DNA of 64,000 bases from the NCBI RefSeq assembly GCF_002443295.1, contig NZ_BAOS01000004.1:186001-250000 (forward strand), given 5' to 3'. A model generated the notes under the pieces. It saw only the letters and a list, made by a program, of their open reading frames with translations. It was not told the DNA's origin and ran no database searches. Positions 28,429 through 36,764 of this stretch are shown piece by piece (positions within the stretch are counted from its first letter, which is position 1; each line of letters starts with the position of its first letter). The DNA is from Candidatus Scalindua japonica (GTDB lineage: Bacteria; Planctomycetota; Brocadiia; Brocadiales; Scalinduaceae). A program made the position numbers and the translations under genes.

Positions 28429-29514
28429 ATGAAAACTACACTCAGTACCAACTTAAGCGACATTGAAGAAAAAATTATTAAAGGTCAACGTCTTGATTTC
28501 GAAGATGGTATCAGGCTATTTGAGTCTTCTGACATTCTTGCAGTAGGCAGGCTTGCAAATATAGTAAGAGAGAGAATAAACAAAAACAGAGTTTATTACA
28601 TTATTAACAGACACATAAATTATTCAAATATATGTAAAAACAAGTGCAAGTTCTGTGCATTCAGTCGTGAAGAAGGTGATGACGGCGCGTATCAAATGAG
28701 CATTAAAGAAATATTAGGTAAGGCCTCGCAAATTATTCAGGAAAAGGCGACAGAATTACATATTGTCGGAGGCCTCCACCCTGAGCTGGGGATAGATTTC
28801 TATGTTGATATGATCAGCTCAATACATAAACGTTTTCCGAAAGTACATCTGCAGGCTTTTACAGCGGTTGAGATTGCCCATTTTGCTGAAATTTCAGGCA
28901 TAACTACTTATGAAATATTAAAAAGACTTAAAAATGCCGGACTGGGTTCTCTCCCTGGGGGAGGTGCGGAAGTATTTTCTACAGAAATCAGAAAAGAGCT
29001 TTGTCCGGAGAAGCTCAGTGGTGATGAGTGGTTAAATACGATGAGAATAGCACATAATTTAGGAATGAAGAGCAACGCAACTATGTTATACGGCCACATA
29101 GAAAAGGACGAAGACCGTATCAATCATTTACTAAAACTGCGTGAGCTTCAAGATGAAACGGGAGGATTCATGACATTTATCCCCCTTGCATTTCATCCAA
29201 AAAACACAGACATGAAAAATATCTCCAGCAGTGCCGGTCTTCTCGACTTGAAGATGCTGGCAATAGGCAGACTAATGCTGGACAACTTTGATCATATTAA
29301 AGCATTCTGGATAATGCTTGGTATAAAAATATCTCAGATATCACTTAGTTTTGGAGTTGATGATATTGATGGCACTGTGGCTGAAGAAAAAATTACTCAT
29401 GCTGCCGGCGCTGAAACACCGGAAGCATTAACGGTAGGCGAAATCAGATCATTGATAGAGGAAACCGGACGTGTACCTGTTGAGAGAGATACACTTTACA
29501 ACCACATTAATTAA
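28429..29514 (+). CDS. mqnE: Aminofutalosine synthase (radical SAM)
   Basis: From the Met at 28429 the protein has about 361 residues. The radical SAM cluster motif C-x3-C-x2-C is seen as Cys69, Cys73 and Cys76 (NICKNKCKFC). HIVGGLHP, LQAFTAVEI, LPGGGAEVFS and the C-terminal GVDDIDGTVAEEKI are typical of MqnE rather than the related MqnC. It joins 3-[(1-carboxyvinyl)oxy]benzoate to SAM, giving aminofutalosine, in the futalosine route to menaquinone. The start is uncertain: the frame is open 30 codons further upstream, and the best GGGGAA site is somewhat distant. Confidence 0.93.
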   Translation: MKTTLSTNLSDIEEKIIKGQRLDFEDGIRLFESSDILAVGRLANIVRERINKNRVYYIINRHINYSNICKNKCKFCAFSREEGDDGAYQMSIKEILGKASQIIQEKATELHIVGGLHPELGIDFYVDMISSIHKRFPKVHLQAFTAVEIAHFAEISGITTYEILKRLKNAGLGSLPGGGAEVFSTEIRKELCPEKLSGDEWLNTMRIAHNLGMKSNATMLYGHIEKDEDRINHLLKLRELQDETGGFMTFIPLAFHPKNTDMKNISSSAGLLDLKMLAIGRLMLDNFDHIKAFWIMLGIKISQISLSFGVDDIDGTVAEEKITHAAGAETPEALTVGEIRSLIEETGRVPVERDTLYNHIN

Positions 29515-29572
29515 ACAGAAACATCCCAATCTATCGATTTAAAACAAAACTAAATTTTTTCTCTACAACAAA

Positions 29573-29618
29573 AAAAGGCCCTTTAAAGCAACCATACGGA
29601 TGCCTCAAAGAGCCTTTT
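29573..29618. terminator. Bidirectional terminator between mqnE and cytochrome gene
   Basis: AAAAGGCCCTTTAA pairs with TCAAAGAGCCTTTT across an 18-base loop, with A-run before and T-rich sequence after. It lies between convergent genes and suits both. Confidence 0.7.
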
Positions 29619-29634
29619 ATTCTAATTGTAATAA

Positions 29635-30033
29635 TTAAGGCTTCTGGTTGAAAGCTCTAACTATATTAACAAGTTTCTGTATCGCGTCAGCGGAAACTCT
29701 TCCTCTGCACTTTGTACAACCCTTATCATTTGCTTCCAGAAATTTTACAAAATCTGCATCTGTTTTTGAAGCCTGCCACTCTGCATTTGTAAAATCATTA
29801 ACTCCTCTTTTTCTTCCTTCTGAAGTTCCTTTACCACCATTGCCATGACAATATACACATGTTTCCATTGTTCCGAATGAGCCCTGAATAGCACCTGTTG
29901 CAAAAACAAAGTAGTAGCTCTTTTCCGGATTACCAATCAGGTCATCCAGCTCATCTGCCTGACTTGAGAAGCTTAGAGCGAAACATGATACTGCAAGAAT
30001 CCCTATAATGCATAAAAAATTCAACTTCTTCAT
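29635..30033 (-). CDS. Small periplasmic c-type cytochrome
   Basis: 132 residues with a signal peptide (about 1-26). One heme c site CVYCH lies at 59-63, inside the class I pattern ETCVYCHGNGGKG. A second near-copy, CTKCR at 106-110, has Arg where the heme-ligating His should be and is unlikely to bind heme normally. AGGAGG precedes the ATG. It is last of three adjacent cytochrome genes on the minus strand, though each has its own spacing of 90 bases or more. Such small electron carriers are abundant in anammox bacteria; the partner is unknown. Confidence 0.85.
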   Translation of the reverse strand: MKKLNFLCIIGILAVSCFALSFSSQADELDDLIGNPEKSYYFVFATGAIQGSFGTMETCVYCHGNGGKGTSEGRKRGVNDFTNAEWQASKTDADFVKFLEANDKGCTKCRGRVSADAIQKLVNIVRAFNQKP

Positions 30034-30122
30034 ATATCAAACCTCCTAAAATCTTAATGATATTCAAATTTTATCTATGTTTATGCAAAAAACATAATTT
30101 GCATTTAAATTGTAAAAAACAA

Positions 30123-30539
30123 TTAAGGTCTCAATCTTTTTTCTGTCTGATAGACCTTGTGACATGCCTTACATGAAAGATACAAAAATCTCATAGAGTG
30201 CCCAACTGATTCAACTGCACCTTCTCCAGCACTGCCAGCAGCTGTTACAATATTTTGAAGATGGTGAGAGACCAATTTTGTTATCGCTGCATGGTTCTTG
30301 TCGCCGTGAGTTCTTTTTGCTTCGTTTGCAAGAGCTTTTTTTGCTGCCGCTTCAACACCTTTGTAATCGTAAGGATTAAATTCATCACCAGGAAGTAGAC
30401 CATCGTTCATCTTTATCAACTGGTAATGCTTTATCTGCTCTTTGCAGATATCCCCATCTGATGCAAATCCAACTGTTGTACTTGCCATAAACATTCCTAC
30501 TACAATAAAGCCTGCTACAAAGAAATTTTTCACCTTCAT
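30123..30539 (-). CDS. Cytochrome c'-like monoheme protein
   Basis: 138 residues with a signal peptide (about 1-26). The single heme site CKACH is at 123-127, near the C-terminus, as in four-helix-bundle class II (cytochrome c') proteins. The rest is helical with several histidines (HHLQNIV, THGDKNH). The normal class II ending, CxxCH followed by a short basic tail, is present. Class II proteins bind NO or transfer electrons, and NO is an anammox intermediate, which makes that role plausible but unproven. AAAGGAGG lies upstream. Confidence 0.8.
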   Translation of the reverse strand: MKVKNFFVAGFIVVGMFMASTTVGFASDGDICKEQIKHYQLIKMNDGLLPGDEFNPYDYKGVEAAAKKALANEAKRTHGDKNHAAITKLVSHHLQNIVTAAGSAGEGAVESVGHSMRFLYLSCKACHKVYQTEKRLRP

Positions 30540-30859
30540 TGTACTTATGCCTCCTTTAATTAAAAAAAAATGTAAGCTCCTTTCACTGGTTAGCCAAAGA
30601 GTAAAGCCCTGGTCTGTATAGAGTTAAAAAACAACAAACCTTGTAAAGTTCTACATATTAATTATTTTTAAAATATAAAACTCCACCCCCCTTCAATTTT
30701 GGTTTTATCTTGTTTAATTTATTAGCTGAAGTTCATACAACTTAATATACATTAAACAATTCGGGTAAATATATCATCGTAAAAGAAGAGAGTCAAGTAA
30801 AAACTCACAGTAACTTTTAAGATAATCAAGTATTACTGGTGGTATAAAAGTACTGACGA
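30540..30859. other. AT-rich intergenic region between cytochrome genes
   Basis: I see no gene or strong hairpin in these 320 bases. They probably contain the promoter of the cytochrome c'-like gene on the minus strand. Confidence 0.5.
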
Positions 30860-31384
30860 TTACCCACCATGTTTCTTCTGCTTGTATAAATTCGGGTAAA
30901 TATGGATATCCAGATGTTTGTGGCATATAGCACATGTCTGTCTTAAACGCCTTACTTGCCATTGTTGATCTTCAAGAGCCCCGTCTTTATCTTTATTCTC
31001 CGCGATTTTCGCCATCTTTTCCGCTTCGACCTGCATCAGTTTCATCTGGTCTTCATATTTAAAATCATCCGGTCTTGCATATTTGATACGCACTCTCTTG
31101 GTTACTTTAGCAATGTTTTTACCAGCCTCAAGTATTTTCTTCCATTGCTTCTTTTTGTATTTGTAATAACCTGACATCTCTTCTACCAGCTTGTAGCTTT
31201 CATCTATGTCCTGCATCATTAGAGCTAATTCACTCTTTTCCTTCTCCGGCTCTTCGCCCATGAGTTCATCCGGACTATCTTTATGTTCAGACGATACTTC
31301 ATTATCAGAACCGTCAGCTGTATTTACATATTGAAAACTACAGGCAATTGTGAAAACACATAAAACAATTAAAACCTTATACAT
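30860..31384 (-). CDS. Monoheme cytochrome with charged helical domain
   Basis: I start at the ATG at 31384, which follows a GAGAGGA site, giving 174 residues. The signal sequence (about 1-20) ends near a Cys (TIACSF), so it may be a lipoprotein. A strongly charged helical region follows (EKEKSEL, KYKKKQWKK). One heme site CAICH lies near 151-155, with further His residues in the tail (HKHLDIH, KKHGG) that could serve as the distal ligand. The overall layout resembles the cytochrome c'-like neighbour. Confidence 0.78.
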   Translation of the reverse strand: MYKVLIVLCVFTIACSFQYVNTADGSDNEVSSEHKDSPDELMGEEPEKEKSELALMMQDIDESYKLVEEMSGYYKYKKKQWKKILEAGKNIAKVTKRVRIKYARPDDFKYEDQMKLMQVEAEKMAKIAENKDKDGALEDQQWQVRRLRQTCAICHKHLDIHIYPNLYKQKKHGG

Positions 31385-31405
31385 AATAAAATCCTCTCTT
31401 AACAT

Positions 31406-31744
31406 ATATATCTATCAAATCATTAATGGATGCGCAGAACACGTGCCAACAGGTATAAATATTCTAAAATTAATGTAAGGTATTCAGAATAAACATATTA
31501 CATAAATACACGTATTTAAAGTTTGCGATTATACTCAAAAGAGTGGCTAAATTCAACCGTTATTTTAAAGCATATTTGCCAAGTCTATAAATTCCTTGCA
31601 AATAATTCCAACTGACAATATAATCTTGAATTCAATAAGTATTCCTGCAAAAAAACAATTTATTATAGAATCTTTCAACTATTAGTAACACATCTGTAAG
31701 TATCTTAAATATTCTTACGTAACAAATAGGAGTTTATTCCAATT
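31406..31744. other. Divergent promoter region ahead of proS
   Basis: This AT-rich gap of about 340 bases separates the minus-strand cytochrome from proS. It contains the proS promoter listed separately. I saw no T-box or other structured leader. Confidence 0.5.
31596..31624 (+). promoter_or_regulatory. Predicted sigma-70-type promoter of proS
   Basis: TTGCAA (31596-31601) and TATAAT (31619-31624) are separated by exactly 17 bases, a good consensus match. This would give a leader of roughly 115 bases before the proS ATG. Confidence 0.5.
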
Positions 31745-33451
31745 ATGAAGTGGACAGAGACATTTATACCAACGATAAAGGAAGATCCCAGTGATGCTGA
31801 AGTTGCAAGCCACAAACTCATGATTCGCTCCGGTATGATCAGGAAGTTGTCAGCAGGTGTGTATTCGTACTTACCGCTAGGCACCAAGATACTTAACAAA
31901 GTAATAGCAATTATCAAGGAAGAAATGGATAACTCCGGAGCGATTGAACTTTCGTTACCGGCACTGCAACCATTGACACTTTTAGAGCTCAGTGGAAGAA
32001 TTGGTGCCTTTGGCGATGACTTACTAAGCATGAAAGACCGTCACAATAAAGATATGGCCTTAAGCCCTACACACGAGGAGGTTATTACTGATTTAGTGAA
32101 GAATGAAGTCAGCTCTTATAAGCAACTTCCATTAATTTTGTATCAGATTCAGACGAAATTCAGGGATGAGGCCAGACCAAGATTTGGTGTTTTACGAAGC
32201 AAAGAGTTTTTAATGAAAGATGCTTATAGTTTCGATATAGATTTTGAGAGACTGAATGACAGCTATCAGAAAATGTACGATACCTATTTCAGGATTTTTG
32301 AACGATGCAAATTGGAGTTTTTAGCAGTTGAAGCTGATACCGGCGCAATGGGCGGTGATGTTTCACACGAATTTATGGTCCCAAATGAAAACGGTGAGGA
32401 CGTAATAGTAAAATGCATGGGTTGTGATTATAGCGCAAATCTTGAAAAGGCCGAGCCTTCCCCCATCCTAGCAAGTGATAATGTTTTATCAGATGATCCT
32501 AAAGAAGTATCTACTCCAAATATGACAACTATAGCTGAGGTAAGTGATTTCCTTGGTATAGAGCCAGACAAAATGGTTAAAACATTGGTATACACATTCG
32601 ACGGCAAAGATGTGGCCATTCTGATCCGTGGAGACCATGATGTTAATGAAACCAAACTGTCAAAGGTGCTATCGAGTGATGAATTAGCTCTGGCGAGTGA
32701 AGAAACGGTTACCAACCTTACAAACGCCCCTGTGGGGTTTGCTGGCCCTATTGGCTTAAAGACACTGATAATTGCAGACCAGGCAGTATCTGTAATGAAG
32801 AATTGTGTTGTGGGAGGCAATAAGATTGACACTCATATTATGAATGCAAACCCTGAAAGAGATTTTAATATTGACAGAACAGTCGATATTCGATTTGTTA
32901 CAGAAAATGATAAATGCCCTAAGTGTAACAAGGCACTTAATGTTTCTAACGGAATTGAGCTGGGACATGTTTTTAAACTGGGAACCAGATATAGTGATTC
33001 GCTGGGTGCAAAATTCCTGGATCGTAATGGAAAAGAGCGTCCCATTATTATGGGATCGTATGGTATTGGTGTCAACAGAATCCTGGCAGCAACTATTGAG
33101 AAATCTCACGACTCGAACGGTATAATCTGGCCATTACCACTGGCTCCCTATGAGGTATTAATCGTGCCTATAAACTTTAAAGATAAAATTATCACGGATA
33201 CAGCTACAAAAGTTTACAACGAACTGTGTAATGCCGGAATTGATACCCTGCTTGACGACAGAGATCAGAGACCCGGGTTCAAATTCAAGGACGCTGATCT
33301 CATCGGTATTCCTATCAGAATAACTGCTGGCAAACGCCTGAAAGAAACCGGTGAGCTTGAGGTTAAGTTGCGATCTAAAGATGAAGTGCTTTACACAAAG
33401 CCTGAGAATTTGCTTGCTGAAATCAAAACACTAATGGATTCTTTAAGGTAA
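31745..33451 (+). CDS. proS: Prolyl-tRNA synthetase (bacterial type)
   Basis: 568 residues, the usual length of the bacterial form with the inserted editing domain. Class II motifs are visible: TPTHEEVITDLVKNE-type motif 2 region, FRDEARPRFG, KDAYSF. The central insertion at about 230-390 is the YbaK-like domain that deacylates Ala-tRNA-Pro. IIMGSYGIGVNR is motif 3, and the C-terminal anticodon-binding domain includes LLDDRDQRPGFKF. It charges tRNA-Pro. A ribosome site (TAGGAG) lies 12 bases before the ATG. Confidence 0.97.
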   Translation: MKWTETFIPTIKEDPSDAEVASHKLMIRSGMIRKLSAGVYSYLPLGTKILNKVIAIIKEEMDNSGAIELSLPALQPLTLLELSGRIGAFGDDLLSMKDRHNKDMALSPTHEEVITDLVKNEVSSYKQLPLILYQIQTKFRDEARPRFGVLRSKEFLMKDAYSFDIDFERLNDSYQKMYDTYFRIFERCKLEFLAVEADTGAMGGDVSHEFMVPNENGEDVIVKCMGCDYSANLEKAEPSPILASDNVLSDDPKEVSTPNMTTIAEVSDFLGIEPDKMVKTLVYTFDGKDVAILIRGDHDVNETKLSKVLSSDELALASEETVTNLTNAPVGFAGPIGLKTLIIADQAVSVMKNCVVGGNKIDTHIMNANPERDFNIDRTVDIRFVTENDKCPKCNKALNVSNGIELGHVFKLGTRYSDSLGAKFLDRNGKERPIIMGSYGIGVNRILAATIEKSHDSNGIIWPLPLAPYEVLIVPINFKDKIITDTATKVYNELCNAGIDTLLDDRDQRPGFKFKDADLIGIPIRITAGKRLKETGELEVKLRSKDEVLYTKPENLLAEIKTLMDSLR

Positions 33452-33473
33452 AAACGAACCCGGTTGAAGCACG

Positions 33474-33520
33474 CCTCTCTTTTGAGAGGTGCCTTAAATC
33501 GGAATCCTCTCAAAAGAGAG
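33474..33520 (+). terminator. Complex hairpin after proS
   Basis: CCTCTCTTTTGAGAGG (33474-33489) and CCTCTCAAAAGAGAG (33506-33520) can each fold alone or pair with each other. They lie about 25 bases past proS. Termination or mRNA stabilisation is likely, although no long T-run follows. Confidence 0.5.
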
Positions 33521-33619
33521 ATTGGTACTTTTGTCTGGTGGAGAGAGGCTAATCATATTTGTGTAACAAATAATTGCTGAATTATAAGGTTGTTTTCCCT
33601 CAAAGTCTAAAATTATGTT

Positions 33620-34159
33620 ATGGCAGATATCAGCTTAACCAAACCGGTAAAACTTTTTATAGGAATTCTTTCCTGCAATAAAGATTTTTTAGATGATGTA
33701 GAAAGTTTACTGGTTGGACATTTTGGCGAGGTTGATATTAAAAGTGAGATTTTTCCATTCAATTTTACGGATTACTACAAAAAGGAAATGGGAAGCAATA
33801 TCTCAAGGCAGTTTATATGTTTTAAGAATCTTATTAAACCTGAAGAGCTATCTGCTATTAAGATTCTGACAAATCAGCTGGAAGAGGAGTTCAAGCACAA
33901 CAACCGATTTGATGTTATCAGACCGATCAACTTAGACCCGGGATATCTTACTCTTTGTAATCTCATACTCGCCTCTGCAAAAGAGTATTATCATAGAATT
34001 CATCTTCAGGAAGGTATCTACGCGGAAGTCACATTGTTTTACCAACATGAGGTGTTTAAAAATCTGCCATGGACATATCCTGATTATCAGACAGATAAAT
34101 ACAAAAACTTTTTCTTAAAAGTAAGGACATTATATGCAAAAGACATTAGTAATAATTAA
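33620..34159 (+). CDS. DUF4416 family protein
   Basis: 179 residues with the DUF4416 pattern: PVKLFIGILSCN near the start, FPFNFTDYYKKEMG, LDPGYLTLCNLILAS, and the ending TYPDYQTDKYKNFFLKVR. The family is uncharacterised and common in Planctomycetes, Nitrospirae and Deltaproteobacteria. The 3' end overlaps ndk by 26 bases, so the two are translationally coupled; the context suggests a housekeeping role tied to nucleotides but does not define it. Confidence 0.85.
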   Translation: MADISLTKPVKLFIGILSCNKDFLDDVESLLVGHFGEVDIKSEIFPFNFTDYYKKEMGSNISRQFICFKNLIKPEELSAIKILTNQLEEEFKHNNRFDVIRPINLDPGYLTLCNLILASAKEYYHRIHLQEGIYAEVTLFYQHEVFKNLPWTYPDYQTDKYKNFFLKVRTLYAKDISNN

Positions 34160-34592
34160 GCCGGATGCGGTACAACGCCGTTTAATTGGGAAAGTAATCA
34201 GCAGGTTTGAAGAAAAAGGATTAGAAATAATTGGGCTAAAGATGACTACTATCTCCGAAAAACTGGCAAAAGAGAATTATTCTATTCATAACGGTAAGGA
34301 CTACTTTGAAAAGCTTATAAAGTTCATGACTTCCGGACCGGTGGTAATGCTGGTATTAAGAGGAGAGAATACAATAGAAGTTACCCGAAAACTCATGGGT
34401 GCTACATTCGGGTACGAAGCGACTCCGGGAACAATAAGAGGTGATTTTGCAATGAGCAAACGTTTCAACCTGATACATGGTTCAGATTCGGTAGAGTCTG
34501 CGGAAAGAGAGATATCCCTCTTCTTTGAGAATGGAGACCTCATGCAAAATAAACAATCTGGCGTGAAATGGATTTACGACGATGCAGTTTAA
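34134..34592 (+). CDS. ndk: Nucleoside diphosphate kinase
   Basis: 152 residues. Nearly the full Ndk signature is readable: TLVIIKPDAVQRRLIG at the start, the ATP-binding RKLMGAT, and the active-site His115 in NLIHGSDS. It transfers the terminal phosphate between nucleoside triphosphates and diphosphates. The ATG lies inside the DUF4416 gene with AAGGAC upstream. The stop is past the start of the following lipoprotein gene (11-base overlap), so three genes form one coupled unit. Confidence 0.97.
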   Translation: MQKTLVIIKPDAVQRRLIGKVISRFEEKGLEIIGLKMTTISEKLAKENYSIHNGKDYFEKLIKFMTSGPVVMLVLRGENTIEVTRKLMGATFGYEATPGTIRGDFAMSKRFNLIHGSDSVESAEREISLFFENGDLMQNKQSGVKWIYDDAV

Positions 34593-35409
34593 ATCATTCA
34601 TAACAAAAACAATCCTGTTTATACTTCTCATCCTCCCTGTCGGCTGTGCGACACATCAAGTCAGACCGTACATCAGTGACAAACCAGACATTGATCTCCG
34701 CAAAGTCCGGACCCTTTCATTCACAAAAGTAAAAGATACAATACGGACAGAGAAATCAGGCATTACCACGCTAAAGGCCAAAGCCGACATAATAATAACA
34801 AACCCTGAAATTAATGGAGAGTTTAAGTGTAAGGGAATTGTAAGATATCAGAAACCTGGAAAGATTAGAGTCATTGGGTCCAAGCTTGCAATGACTGCTT
34901 TTGATATGCTTTCAGATGGAGAGAATTATTGGTTTTATCTGCCTAAAGAGAGAGTCGTTTATACGGGAAAATGCGATACGATCAAAGGAACAGATACCAA
35001 TGCATATATTTTCCCTGATGATATAGCCGCTCTTTTAGAGCATGATAAGCTCTTTGAAGGAAGATACGCCTATATGGAAACATGGCCGACTTTCTGGTTA
35101 GTTCACGTATTAGACCAGTTTGGCAACAGAGTGGCGCCTTATGCCAGATTAATGGTGAACAGGGTTGAAAGTACTGTCACTGAACTCACTATGTTCAAAC
35201 CTGATAGCTTTATCAGGGCACAGGCGTCATTCAATGATTATACAGAAACAAACGGTCAATCTGTTCCTGAATCAATTCAGATCCACTGGCCCGACACAGA
35301 TACTACTTTAAGCTTAAACCTGAACAACATTATAATAAACGAACCACTCAAACCTGAAATATTTCATTTCAAGAAACCGAAAAAAGCAGATATTATTGAA
35401 ACAAATTAA
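34582..35409 (+). CDS. Envelope lipoprotein, LolA/LolB-like fold likely
   Basis: 275 residues with a lipoprotein signal ending in LPVGCA (Cys22). The mature part has the beta-rich pattern of LolA/LolB or DUF4292-type proteins: LKAKADIIITNPE, GIVRYQKPGKIRV, FDMLSDGENYWFYLP, then VYTGKC. Such proteins handle lipids or lipoproteins in the periplasm. It is translationally coupled to ndk. Its stop overlaps that of the convergent rpiB by two bases, leaving no room for a conventional terminator. Confidence 0.75.
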   Translation: MQFKSFITKTILFILLILPVGCATHQVRPYISDKPDIDLRKVRTLSFTKVKDTIRTEKSGITTLKAKADIIITNPEINGEFKCKGIVRYQKPGKIRVIGSKLAMTAFDMLSDGENYWFYLPKERVVYTGKCDTIKGTDTNAYIFPDDIAALLEHDKLFEGRYAYMETWPTFWLVHVLDQFGNRVAPYARLMVNRVESTVTELTMFKPDSFIRAQASFNDYTETNGQSVPESIQIHWPDTDTTLSLNLNNIIINEPLKPEIFHFKKPKKADIIETN

Positions 35410-35849
35410 CTGGATTCCGCATCCATAATTTTATCGACCCGCCTGGCATGCCTGCCGCCTTCAAACTCTGTTTCAAGAAATATTTTCAACTTCTCTTCAA
35501 GTAATTGATGATCTATTACATCCACACCCAAACACAAAACATTAGCATCATTATGCCTTCTACTCATCTCCACAGTAAATGGATTATGACATACAGTTGC
35601 ACGTACACCTTTGACCTTATTTGCGATAAGTGACATCCCAAGTCCTGTCCCGCATATCAGGACAGCACGAACACATTCTCCGGTTGAAACTGCCTCTGCT
35701 GCCTTTCGTCCGTAGTCAGGGTAGTCTACAGAGTCATTGCCATTCTGAGTCCCAAAATCAACTGGTTCATGACCCATATCTGAAAGATGTCTGGCAACTA
35801 CATTTTTAAATTCAAACCCTCTATGATCTGATGCTAAAGCAATCTTCAT
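35406..35849 (-). CDS. rpiB: Ribose-5-phosphate isomerase B
   Basis: 147 residues, the RpiB/LacA family length. ALASDHRGFEFK at the start and the catalytic Cys in LICGTGLGMSL (about 63-73) are diagnostic, with the phosphate-binding VCHNPFTVEMSRRHNDANVL following. It interconverts ribulose- and ribose-5-phosphate. The ATG lies inside the end of the upstream Sua5-type gene, preceded by AGGTG. Confidence 0.95.
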   Translation of the reverse strand: MKIALASDHRGFEFKNVVARHLSDMGHEPVDFGTQNGNDSVDYPDYGRKAAEAVSTGECVRAVLICGTGLGMSLIANKVKGVRATVCHNPFTVEMSRRHNDANVLCLGVDVIDHQLLEEKLKIFLETEFEGGRHARRVDKIMDAESS

Positions 35850-36453
35850 TTAAACACCTGTTAAGCCTTTCTTTTCCAATTACACCATGACGAATGATTT
35901 TATAAGTATCGTCACAAATTTTTATTATAGTAGATGGATTACCTGCTTCTGCAGGACCACCATCAAGAACGACATCAATCTTGTTTGACAAGTCGGTTAT
36001 TACCTGTTGAGCATCTATTGCAGGAGGTCCTCCCGATATATTTGCACTTGTAGAAGCAATCGGTTTTTTCACTTTATTAATCAGATCTCTTATAACCCTA
36101 TTGTCCGGATTTCTCAAACCCACGGTACTATTATCTTCAAGTTCAAAAATGATAGTTAAAGGGCCCGGCCAGAATGAATTAATCAGTTTTTCAGCAATTA
36201 GAGGTATATGCTTTACATATACTTTTGCATCATCAGGTCTTGCAATCATTATAGATAATTTTTTTTCTCTAGATCTTTGCTTAACACGGTACAAATTATC
36301 TACTGCGGACTCGTTATCGGCACATACACCCAAACCATATACTGTTTCGGTCGGAAATGCCACTATCTCTCCGGAAAGTAATGCCTGTGCAGCAATCATA
36401 ATGTTTTTGCTGTATGAATCCGGATTGTTTAGCTTGAGAATTTTAGTCGTCAT
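35821..36453 (-). CDS. Threonylcarbamoyladenylate synthase (Sua5/YrdC/YwlC)
   Basis: Taking the Met at 36453 gives about 210 residues, normal for YrdC/YwlC enzymes. An open frame to 36573 adds 40 basic residues with no family match. Core motifs are GEIVAFPTETVYGLG, KQRSREKKLSIMIA, WPGPLTIIFE, VGLRNPD and STSANISGGPPA. The enzyme makes threonylcarbamoyl-AMP from threonine, bicarbonate and ATP for the t6A37 tRNA modification. No clear ribosome site is seen at the chosen start. It overlaps rpiB by 29 bases. Confidence 0.93.
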   Translation of the reverse strand: MTTKILKLNNPDSYSKNIMIAAQALLSGEIVAFPTETVYGLGVCADNESAVDNLYRVKQRSREKKLSIMIARPDDAKVYVKHIPLIAEKLINSFWPGPLTIIFELEDNSTVGLRNPDNRVIRDLINKVKKPIASTSANISGGPPAIDAQQVITDLSNKIDVVLDGGPAEAGNPSTIIKICDDTYKIIRHGVIGKERLNRCLNEDCFSIRS

Positions 36454-36764
36454 GTAATCAACTTTTCTTGCATTAAGAAAGATTCTGTTTTTCAACTTCT
36501 TGCCGGTTCGCAATATTATTGGCGAGGTATACCCATCACGAATTGGTTTTCCGTTTTCATTACCAGATTTCACCAGAACTTATAGATTTTTATCAAATAT
36601 ATCAGCTTCAAATTGTAATATCAATATTTATTCTATCCGATTAATTGACGCTTAAACCTGAAATACTAATATGAGATGATAATCCTTTTCACCTTGACAA
36701 GAAAATAACAAGCTGATAGATTGAGATTGAATTGCATCTGAATTGTTTTGTTTATATAAAGAAT

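Noticed and set aside
31406-31744. Possible T-box or amino-acid-responsive leader before proS
   Set aside because: No T-box core or specifier stem was seen; an ordinary promoter fits.
36453-36573. 40-residue N-terminal extension of the Sua5/YrdC protein
   Set aside because: Basic, no match to the family, and no ribosome site at the GTG start.
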